Of a DNA stretch of 64,000 nt, positions 45,373 to 57,300 are shown in pieces (position 1 is the stretch's first letter; every line of letters starts with the position of its first letter). This stretch comes from Triops longicaudatus (Eukaryota > Arthropoda > Branchiopoda > Notostraca > Triopsidae). Position numbers and translations under genes: made by a program. Below the pieces are notes generated by a model. The model worked only from the letters and a program-made list of their open reading frames with translations. It made no database searches and had not been told where the DNA came from. The DNA is taken from NCBI GenBank assembly GCA_022885665.1, contig JAGQDJ010000212.1, positions 159,458 through 223,457 on the forward strand. The letters run 5' to 3'.

Positions 45373-48300
45373 ATGGATTCCTTCACGCAAATGAACACTT
45401 ACCAATCTTTTGTATCCATGCTCGGGGATCCAAGCGCCAAAGATGAAAGCAAACTCAAAGCTGCGCAAGAACTCAGTGAAAACTTGGAGGTAACTCCCTA
45501 TTTTGTCCTTCTAACTCATTTTAAAGCTATCTAGTACTTAAATATCTATGAAAGTTGCAAAAAAAAACAGTCATTTATGAAACCGTCCATAAAAAACGGA
45601 CATTATTACCGTACACTTTTCATTTTTAAAGTATCACATTCTTATGAGCACCACATCAGCTTGCGTAAAATGGTCAAATAAATTCGTAAAAAATATGAAA
45701 TTAAATTCTTGGCCTCTTATACTATTTTTGGTCCTATTTCTTTTCTGATAGCCCACCATAATCCTATTTGGCGTCTTTATTAACCAGTAGACCTGCGACA
45801 AATTTATTGAATTATGCTTGTAAAAAGCGGGTACTACTACTCCGTATTTTCCATTGTATTTTGTACCTCTTTTTTATGAGCGCCACTACATCTCTCATAA
45901 AATGTTCAAATAAATTCATAAAAAGTTCGAAAAAATGTTTTCTTGTTTCTTTCTGCTGCCATAGGTTATTATAAACTCGGCCCAGTATCCAGCCTTCTTG
46001 GACCATGCGATAAAAAACTTGATGAAAATACTGCAAGATGGCGAAGCGCATTTTATCGCCGAGTACAACATCCAGCAAGTGCGGAAACTGATTCTGGAAA
46101 TTATTCACCGCCTACCGACTAACGACCTGCTCCGGCCTTACGTTAAGCCCCTCCTCTCTTTAATGTTCAAGCTTCTAGAGACAGAAAACGAAGAAAATGT
46201 CATAATTTGCTTGCGAATCGTCTTTGAGCTTCACAAACAGTACCGGCCAGCATTTAATCCCGAGATCCAGCATTTTTTACAGCTGGTTAAAGACATTTAC
46301 CGCCGTTTACCGCACCATATGCAAACCATGCTGGAAACCAAGTCGCCCGTACGCGTCAAAGACCTCAGCGATTTGAACATGGACACTTTGTTGCAAGAAA
46401 CCTGCTGCACTTTTACCATCGTGTCCGAATCGAGGTCTTCAGACGGTAACAATATCACCTACAACCTAATTCCCAAAGCGGTCATGTCGCTCAAAGTCCT
46501 GCAAGAACTGCCGATTATCGTCGTACTCATGTACCAACTCTATAAACAAAATATACATGCTGAAGTCTCCGAATTCATACCTCTGATCATGGAAACTATC
46601 AGCTTACACCCCAGTGCTGAACAAAGGTGCCATTTTTGGACTCTTTTTGAAGTTTTTTTGTCCTAAGATTATTTTTCTAGCTTAAAAATCGAATGAAAAA
46701 CTTGCAGAAATAGTAGAAAAAATATTTTCTACTATCTTTAAAAATATTTTTTTTTTATTTTTTAAAATGGATATTATTTTTATTTAAAGTATACGACTTA
46801 AATAAATGAGTGAAAAATACTTTGTAGTGAGAATATTACGCTTTTGGTTCTTTAAAGGGCGAGTCCATCGTTCAACCGCGAAGTTTACGTGGATTTCATC
46901 GGTGCTCAGATCAAAACGTTGTCTTTTTTGGCGTACATCATCCGGATTTATCAAGAAGTGGTGGCCAATCACGCAACAGCGATGGTTCAAGGCATTTTGG
47001 GTCTTTTGGCGCATTGTCCGTCCGAAGTGGCGCATTTAAGGAAAGAATTGTTGATTGCCACAAGGCATATTCTCGCCACGGAGCTGAGAATCCATTTTTT
47101 GCCGTTTATGGAACAATTATTTGATGAAAATTTGCTATTGGGCCAAGGCTGGACCACCCACGAGACGCTACGCCCCCTGGCATACAGTACTTTGGCCGAT
47201 TTGGTGCATCATATCCGCCAACATTTGCCCCTGGCGGATTTAACGCAAGCTGTGAGGCTGTTTTCGCGGAATGTGCATGATGAAGCGCTTCCTACGAGGT
47301 CAGTCCACGGTTTTTAAGTTGGATTTCACCCATTTAAAAAATTTTAGTGAATTCTTTCTTTCTTTCTGGACTCCAATACCTCGGTTAACGCTATCAATCT
47401 TACTGTAAGAAACTTCACGTCAATAGACGTTATATGAGATCAGGAATCGATGTATAGAAGTGCTCCACTCTACGCGGTTCTTACCCCGCTTTACGTTAAT
47501 TCACCTAGATTGGTTTTATGAACCAGGAAAGGTATTTTTTTCCTTTACCCCCGCGTAACGCTATTCTCTCGCTTTAAGTAAGTCTTAAGTCGCTATGCCT
47601 TGATACGTATGGGTCAGTTTTTCAATCAGGGTATCTCGCGTATATCTGCTTCCATACCCTGTTACGCAATTTGCTCCTCGGAGATTTATTTCAGATATAT
47701 ATTTTTATCATAGAGATATATTTATTTCATTTATGTCTGTTGTGAAAGTGATGTGATAAAAGAATCGAATTGTTGCGTTTTAAGCTGTTTTCTATGGAAA
47801 TTTTCGGTTTTAAGCGCAAGACTTCGTGTTGCGCGGTACTTTTTGCGTGTATTAGATATAAGAGCGATCGCTTCACGAGAGCCGGATCGAAATAAGCGGT
47901 GAATTTTATATTGCCAAACTTACGGAATGAGTGCGGTAAGGAAGAGTGGGGCAGATTGGGACGTTTTTTACTTTTTTCTATGTGTAGGTTTCTGTGTCTA
48001 ATGTAACAAGAAAACTTTTGTGTTTTAAGAAGTCAGGTCATCTAATCTGTTTTTGCAGTTGCTAGTTTTCTCTTTTGAGTTGCGGAAACGGAGATGTGCT
48101 ATTTTATCTGAAGCTCGCTTTTTTGCCCCATGCTTCGGGCAGTTTGGGAGGGGCGTGGGGCAGATTGGGACCAAGCGAATTTCAGCGGGAAATCTCAAGA
48201 AAAGTACGCTTTCATTCATGAGTTCACTTGGATACGCAAGATCAAAGAGCACGATAAAGAATCCATACATCTTATGCAGCAGTTGTCTAGAAAAATATCA

Positions 48301-51300
48301 TTTGGTAATGCTTCACTTGTCTGTACGTTCTGTAAGATAATCGAAAAAGTACTTGAAGCTTTTTGAGTACCATATATCAAGGAAAACCATGTTTTTGATT
48401 TAATGAGTTGGGCACAATTCACACAACAGGAAAATAATAAAAATCGTTAAATTAAATAATCTTGATAACTCTGAATTCAGCTAGTAGGCTATTGCGCGTC
48501 ATTAACCCATAAAGCCAACCAAGGCCTTTCATCGTTTCGTTTTCCCAGTTATCTAGAAATACCTGGCCATGCCTCTTCAGGTAAATAAACGTATTTTTTT
48601 TTGTCTGAAACGGTATTAACTAAGTATTGCACTTTTAGAGCATAGACGTAGATTGTTGGACAGCTCTGTTTCTTGCTTCTTGATGCAAACCCTGCATGAA
48701 GCCATCACGAGGCCACGAAAACAATAAAACGATCGAAAGAGGAGTTCAAATATTTCCAGCTTAAATAAAAGCTGTTATTGTTTAATTTCCTAGTGACAGG
48801 ACAAGTTTAGTCTCTGTTCCAATCTGCCCCAAACACGATCTTCGAAAATTAAAAGCTTGGAGTACAAGAAAAATTAAACTTTCTACGTGCTGTATACTTA
48901 TACCTTATTCTATCTGTTTGTTCACGGCCTTGGTAGTGTAAATTTTCGAGTAACTTTTTTAAGTTAAATGACGCTTGATATGAAGCTGGGAATAGTGGCG
49001 GTATGATTTTTCACACAAACGCATGTAACTCCTAAACGCTGAGAGAGAATTGGTTCCTCCCCTATAGGAACCGTCTAGTGGACACGGTCTTGTGTGATTT
49101 TTTTTTTCAACAATATTCCTTGTGTTGTGCATAGCGCTAAATAACTCGAAAGTCCCGATCTGCCCCACTCTCCCCTAGAGTAAACATCGAACCTTAACAA
49201 TGGAATTAACCGTGAAATAAGTTAAAATAAGTGACTGTAGTGTCATAAAAGCTTTTTTTTTGCGAAAAATAATGCAGACATTGTTTCGCTTCTCTTTCTG
49301 TAGTATTCAGACCATGTCTTGCAAGCTATTGCTGAACTTGGTGGAATGTGTACGTCACCGGAGCGACGTGGAGAACGGACAAGGGCGGGAAATCATGATG
49401 GCCATGTTGGACGTGCTGGTACTCAAGTTTAAAACGTTCGTGAAGCTCCAGCTGCCGATACTTTTGGCCAAAGCGTAAGTTCGTAACCTTCAAAATTTCG
49501 CGTTGTGTTTCCAGTTTTTTTAAAGTCGCTAGGAAGTGTATATATGAGAGATAAAGTTATTTGAGCCCGTTTTAAGTAATTTCTTTTGGATTTTCACAGG
49601 AAACAAGACGCTACGCAAGGTACGGACGCAAGCACTGGCAATACCACGCCCCCTACTCTGCCTGCCACCTCTTCAGCCACTTCCACTATGTCACAAGCGA
49701 CAAACACGCCCGGTGCGACGACAGCGAGCGAGAGTTTGTCATGGCCAAGCCCCGCTTCCCAAGCCGAAGACACGAAAGCAGGTCCAGGCGGCGTGGACAC
49801 TGGCACTGGAGGAGGTGGAGCTAAGTCGGAGAAGGAAAAATCCCGTTTCACGTTCCCTTCCTCGCAAGCCAGTAGTTATAACGTGGTGGATTGTCGAAAT
49901 TTGGTCAAAACTTTGGTCTGCGGCGTGAAAACCATCACGTGGGCGTGTACTTCACGCAAAGTAAAATATTTTCATGGTTTTTAATATTTTCTGTCCATTT
50001 TGGGGTACATTCTCCTCAATTTTTCTGCCTAGACCATAATTTTTCTGACTTTGGAAACCTTTCTTCTTTTAGAATGAGTAAAAGTACTTCTTTCAAGTAT
50101 TTTCACTTTATAAACATTATTTGTGTAATAAACATTAATGTTTGGCTAAATGCTTAATTAGAAGAGCGAAACATGCTTTAGTTAGTTATAGAAGCTTAGT
50201 TTAGTACGGAGTTGTGGATGAAAAAGTAGAAAATTATACGAAATTGACCATTTTTCCCATTTAGACGGTGAACGAGGCAGCAGGAGGCGGAGCAGGAGGC
50301 GGAGCTCAGAGCCAGACGGTGACAGTACGCAGTTTTCATAACAAAGAAACACTAGTTTTCGTCCGATTGGTGAAATGGGCTATGCAAGCTTTGGACGTGT
50401 ACTCCATTAGCGCTCCGAACGCAGCTGTATCAGCCGGAAGTACCGGGAATTTGTCTGCCGGTAGTAATGTCGGTACTACTGGCCCTAATGGAGCCAGTCG
50501 GCAACCGTTGCAGCAAACTTTGCGCACTAAAGAAGAGAAAGAAGTGCTGGAACATTTCGCTGGAGTGGTAAATAATGTTTCTAAAAAATTAATTCAAATA
50601 AATTTACGGTCACAAATATAAAAAATTTACTAATTTTAGTTTTATGAATACGAACTTTTTTGGTTGTATCAATAACAATATAGGAATAGTAAATCTAAAC
50701 ACTTATAATTGTTTTACTTGTTAAATTTCAGAACTGTCTGTAGAAAGCTTGCGATTGAATGTCAATAAATAATTACGATGTTATTAGCTCGTGATGTTGA
50801 TACAATCGAAAACGAGTGTTTTTCCCAGATCTTCGTTATTAATGCGTTTTTTTCTTAATTAGTTTGCGTTGATGCAACAACAGACGTTCAAAGAAGTCTT
50901 CACGGCTGCAATTGACGTAGTGGTCGAGCGAATTTACCACAACAACGCTTTGCAAGTCATCGCGAATTCTTTCTTGGCCAATCCGTCCACGTCGGCCATC
51001 TTTGCCACCATTTTGGTAGAATTTCTTCTCGAAAGGATGGAAGACATGGGTTCTAACGTCGAACGCTCTAATCTGTACCTGAAACTCTTCAAACTTGTCT
51101 TTGGCTCCGTTTCACTCTTCGCAGCCGAAAACGAACAAATGCTACGCCCTCATTTGCCCAGTATTGTCAATCGGTAAAACTTTTTAACACTGACTACGAA
51201 CCATTTCTGTGAAAATTAGTATGTTGTGAGATTCCATTTCTTCTCGTTTTGCTTTTCATTTGAAGGTATTAGTTGTCTTCTCGTCCACTTTTTGAAGTTT

Positions 51301-54300
51301 TAATTGTTGGCGTCGTGCAACTGTATCGATAATAAGTTTCGATAAGACCAGTATATCGATATCTTAGGAAAATATCGATATACGAATGTTCGAAAACGGT
51401 ATCTTATGAAAAGATATTGTAAAATTGCTTTGAAATGTTTTATATATTATTTCGCGTTACATTTCTTGAAAATTTATATTGCGAAATTCACTATAATTCA
51501 AAAGCTATATTTCCATTTTCGTGAATGTAATGTTATTGAGCATTTATCTAATTATTTATTTTTCTAAAGGTCAATGGAGCTGGCGTTGAGTGCCAAAGAG
51601 CCATATAACTATTTCCTGCTTTTACGGGCGTTGTTTCGCTCCATCGGTGGAGGGAGCCATGATCTGCTGTACCAAGAATTTCTGCCGTTGCTGCCGAGTT
51701 TGCTTCAAGGCTTAAACGGCTTGCAAAGCAGCCTCCATAAGCAGCATATGAAAGACTTATTCGTGGAATTATGTCTAACGGTACCTGTCAGGCTCTCCTC
51801 GCTACTCCCCTATTTGCCCATGCTGATGGATCCGCTGGTATCGGCCTTGAACGGGTCCAGTACTTTGGTCAGCCAAGGCTTGCGCACATTAGAGCTTTGC
51901 GTAGACAATTTGCAACCCGATTTCTTGTACGAACACATTCAGCCTGTTCGCGCTGAATTAATGCAAGCTTTATGGCGCACTTTGCGGAACCCGAATGACC
52001 AAATTGCCCACGTGGCGTTTCGCGTTTTGGGCAAATTTGGTGGTGGTAATAGGAAAATGATGTTCGAGCCACAGAAACTGGAGTACCATGACAAAGAAGC
52101 GGGGCCTTTTGTTAGCCTCCACTTCCAGGTAGTTTTTTTTTTTTTATTTATTTCATCTTTTGTTTTCTTTACTAACGTTCTGAAATGAATATGGAGAACC
52201 CGGATGTAAGTTATACATAGTGAAGGGAGAATGTGTCTTATATCCCGTATGGTGCTGTACAGTACCTTTATTTCTTAATTTTGAAAAATATTGGTTTAGC
52301 TAAGGAATAAGTCTCTTACAAGCGGGTCTCTCTTACATCCGAGGAGTACGTTTCGGGATGTGGTCAAATTTTAAAGCACATAGATGCAGTCGAGACCGGA
52401 TGTAAGAAGCAGGGAAGTGGACAAAGTTCTCACTTTGAAGGTCCCTTACATGTGGGCTCCGATGGTTTTTAGTTCCCAAAATTGTGAATTTGAAGTAAAT
52501 ACCTTATATGCGGGTCACAACTTATATCAGCACTTTATTATATATAAGGTCAGCATATGTAAACATTTGAACCCGGATTTAAGAGACATGAAGCCGGAAT
52601 ACTTTTTTTTTTTAATCGGGGTTGTCTCTTGCAACCGGGTTCGATCTTACGTCGGCTATCATGGTGTAACTGACTGGGATGTAAAAGACAAACAAAGAAA
52701 AACTTTATCGTACATTCGTGTAGCTAGCAACAAATAGTTTAACAATAGTGCTGTCGAACCCGGATGTAAGAGATACACTGTTATGCGTGTCTTTTATATG
52801 CGGGCTCGAATGTACTTTTTCTGGAATCTTGTTTCGAATTTAGTGATTGATATCAAACAAAGTAAAAGCTATGATCGAGCCCGGATGTAAGAGACGCATA
52901 GTAGGATATGTCCTGCACGATACGCATAGTTCGGATGTAAGAGACATATTAACGTTGTTTGTCTAATATCAGGGTTCTACTTTCTTGCAAGTGTCATGTC
53001 AAAGATCAATCTTGTTATAAAATCTGCAAGTCTCGTTCAAACCCGCATGTAAGAGACAAATACCACCTTGTGTCTTTTACGTCTGGGCTCTGACTGTAAT
53101 TACTAAATTATGTATGCTGCTGCAAAGCACAAGATGATAACAAAACCCGGATGTTAGAAGACACAAGGTAGATTGTCTCTTACATCCGAGCATCATTGTG
53201 CGAGCCTCACTTTTACCTTAATGAATTTTTTTAATGATTTATTTTTTCTTTTTTATTATTTTCTCTTTTTTCCTTTTTGCTTTAAGAACCTTGTTCTCTT
53301 ACATCGGTTATCTCTTACATCCGGGTGTCACTGTGCTTGCTCAGTTTACCTCAATGGACAAATTCTTTTGTTCTTTTTGGAATGAGTTGTTGCAACTTAA
53401 CGTTGTCGTAAAAGAAACTTTCGCCCGTCTCTTACATCCGGGATGGTGTTTACTTGTTCATTCGGATTTCTCATTTCTTCCAACTATCGAAATTTTTTCA
53501 GCAATCAATATTTTGCTTTATTGCTTATCAGCCGTACCTAAAATCACGTTCATCACAATTCTCCTTTTGATTTTTGGCCAGGACTATAAAACTCCCGTAA
53601 ACCTGCCGCTAGAGCGCGTTATCGACGCTGCCTGCACCGCTCTCAAATCCAGTCAAACCGAAGCTTTCCACCGCAAGCATTGTTGGGAAGTTTTACGTTG
53701 CTACATCATGGCCTCCATGCAAATCGAAGACCAAGGCACGCTCCTCCCCAAGCTCATAAGCCACGCCTCCTTCCGTGAAGGCACCGTGCCCTCGGGCCAA
53801 AACCCGGCCCTCTGGTGTTGCGACAAGCAAGCTCGTTCGGTCCTCCAGCAAGCCCTAGCGGGCATGTTTGCGGCCGCTGCCATTAAAGACCTGCGGCAAT
53901 ACGTGTTACCCGGCATGATTTCCATTGTGCGGCATTACACCCTAGTCGCCATTGCGCAGCAAACCGGGCCTTTCCCCTTGTTCGTGCCCGGGCGCTCGTC
54001 CCGTTCGCACGGTATGGATCCCTTAGTCTTAGTCGACGCTTTAGCCACCGTCATAGGCCATGAAGAAAAGGAGCTTTGCAAACCAGGCCATCTGGCGTTG
54101 GTTTTAATGCTCGAAACGGCCCAAGCGGTCGTAGGTTCCAAAGAACGGGCCTGTAAACTACCGTTAATGGAGTATTTGGTCGATAAGCTCTGTGGCTTGT
54201 GCTACGAGAGGGCGTGGTACGCAAAACTGGGCGGTTGCATGGCCATTCGGTTTTTATTCGAAAAAATGGCGCTGAAATGGGTTTTGGATCATCAGTTTGT

Positions 54301-57300
54301 CTTTGTCAAGGCATTACTTTTCATAATGATGGACTTAACGGGAGAGGTCTCTAGTGGCGCAGTGGATATGGCTAAAACGAACTTGGAGAAATTGCTGACG
54401 TTGTGCGCCAGTCCAGCGAGTACGGCCGACCAGCCGGAGTTGATGGCTGCGCAGAAGAAAAGCTTGCATGACGTCACGCACGAGTTGGTGAGACAGGTGA
54501 CGAGCCCGAATTCGGTGGTACGGCAGCAAGCGATGCACTCGATCCAGTTATTGGCCACGTTGACCAATCAGAACGCGACGACATTGATGGAACCGCATAA
54601 GGAAGTACTGGTAGATATGATACCGCCGAAAAAGCATTTGTTACGACACCAGCCCGTAAATGCCCAAGTTGGACTCATGGAGGGCAACACGTTTTGCACC
54701 ACGTTGCAGCCACGCCTCTTTACTATCGGTATCTTTCATTATTATTATTTTGTGTTTATTTTCATAGACGAGTTAGTCTTCGTTGCCTTGTTTATACAGT
54801 AAATTGCATAAATTTTCTTCGATTTTTGTTTAGGTTTTGTTTACTTATTGCAAGAAAATCAAATAACTTTAGCTTCTTGCTTCAGATTTTCCCACTTCTT
54901 ATTATCCATGGTTGGTTAAGTTTCGTAACCGTTTCATTGAACCGTTTGATTTACTTATTTTTGTAACTGTTGGAAGAAGGTCCAGATGAATTAATGTTTT
55001 ACTTTGTTTTGTGCTAGATGTCTCCATTGTCGAGCACAAGGTGTTCTTCACGGAATTGCTGTCGCTGTGCGAGGCAGAAGACTCGGTTCTGCTGAAATTG
55101 CCCTGTTACAAATCTGTGAGCAACCTGATTCCCCTCCGGCGATCGGCGTTACAAGCGCTGGCAGCGTGTTATTACATCCCGCAATGCCGTGACAAGATTT
55201 TTGCGGTGATCAACAAAGCCCTGAATTCAAGCAATGTGGAATTGCAGCAAGTCGGCTTCAGCTGCATGAAGAAATTCTTGGCTGGTTGCCAAGTTGAGAT
55301 GGAAATGGTAATAATTAACGTTGAAATATTTTCCAGCGATTTTTGCCTGTTTTATTGACTGAAAGTTCACGTTCGCTAAATGTAAGTAACAAATCAATGA
55401 GGCAGCGAATTAAGGCTCTAAATCATTATTAAATTCAAAATAATTAAAGGTCTAAATGGCTAAACTAGTTTGAGTCTTAAAGAAATCCAAAAATATTGCG
55501 TAGGTTTGAATTTAATATTTCGAATTGAATTTTTTTAATTAATTCATTGAAATTTGAGTTTATTGAGTTAATTCGTTTAATACTCAAGAAATATCGAATT
55601 AATTTATTGAGCACATTATTTTGTATGATTTTTTAATATATTGCAGATTCACGCTGCCATGCGGCCATTGTTGCTTCAGATGGGCGATTACCGGGGTTTG
55701 ACCACTAATGTCATCACGCGGCTGTCGTACACAACACAACTCTTCCCGAACGTCTTTAACGAGAAGTTCTGCGAGCAGTTACTGCAGCATCTGCGTAAAT
55801 GGCTCGAATTGTGCATCTTTTCGTACAAATCAGCCGCAGCCGCTGCCAGAAATACGGCTACCGGGGCAACGTCCACTGGTAACCAGAACGGTGGCGGCAC
55901 TGGAGGTAGTCATGTGCATTCTAGCGCCGAGTTGAAGACGGCAGCGGATATTGTCGGCTTGTACCAGCACATACCGGCCGCTTCGGCGCGTTTTATCGAA
56001 ATTTTGTGCAAATTAGTCTTCCAAACGGAAAAAGCATTGGTTATGGAACTCGGATCGCCGTTCCGTATACCTTTGCTGAAATTCCTCGTCCGGTACCCTG
56101 ACGATGCGCTCCAAGTGTTCCTCCGAGATGACATTTTGCTTGTAAGATTGGACATTTTCCACATTACCTGTTACATTAATTAACTTGCTGGTAAAGATTT
56201 TAGACAAATTATTTTGGTCGGGCGAGAAATAAACATTAACAAGAACTGTATAAAACAAGAAACAAACTAACAAGTGTAAAGTATTTGATCTGATTTTATC
56301 GAAATTAGTTACTGCTCTTTGACTGATTGTTTTCGTGGCTTTTTGGTTTTTATTTTTATAAATTCTTCGTGATTCTTCACTATTTTCCGTGATATGTTGT
56401 GAATTTTTCCGATCACAAATTTTTTTTATCACAAAAAATGTGATTTTTTCTTTCTTTCTGAGTTATTTTTTTTTTTACATTTTTAGTTTTATGTTTTGTT
56501 TTAGCGATTTTTAATGTAGTTTTGAATTTAACTTGAATTTATTACATTCATTTACATATTTTTGAATTTTTTTCTTCGTAGGACGGGCACTGGAGCCGAT
56601 ACTTGCTGTACATGATACAAGAGCAGGACGGAGAGCCGATTCGTACTGTGTTGTACGCGGATCCGCAGCGGATCATGAATCTCATCAACAGTTACCGGGC
56701 GTCGCTAGATGGTTCCGCGACTCCAGCCACGCCGCAACGTTCCCATGTCCTAAGCCACGCCCTGAACATGATCAGGCAACTCGTGCGTCATAACGCTCAG
56801 TGGATTGTCGGCCAGCAAGACGTGATCGGCTTACTGTTCCAAATTTTCTCGTGCAACGAATATCAAGTACGTGGTTTTTGCTGTTCTAGCCAGTATTACT
56901 GTGTCATTGCCATGCCTGGGCTCAAGTTAATTCTAAACCTCGCATGACTATATATTTTAACTTGCAAAGATTATTGTTCTTATGGGATACATTCAAGTCA
57001 GAGACTTGACTTTTCGTGACTTACCCCCGCTTAACAATGGCTTTGCCCTGTCTGGCTATTACTGTCGTATTACTACCTTATTATATATTGCGTTATTACT
57101 ACAGTGTTACTGACAAAGACTTCATCTTTCGTCTTTTCTACCGTTTAACGATGACTCTTGCTCAGGTATTATGTATCTGAAAATACCCATAACTGCACTA
57201 TTTCCGGCTCAGTTATCAACGAGATTCTTCGCGATTATTGCACATCACTGTTGAATTACGTACTGTCTCTTACCTTGCACTGTTACCTATTTACTAGAAA

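Noticed and set aside
52384..52737. 117-codon frame in TRRAP intron 8
   Set aside because: It overlaps the motif array and intron, with no homology; a by-product of repeats.
52195..53447. CRISPR-like array
   Set aside because: Repeats are degenerate, in mixed orientation and irregularly spaced, in an animal intron; not a CRISPR architecture.
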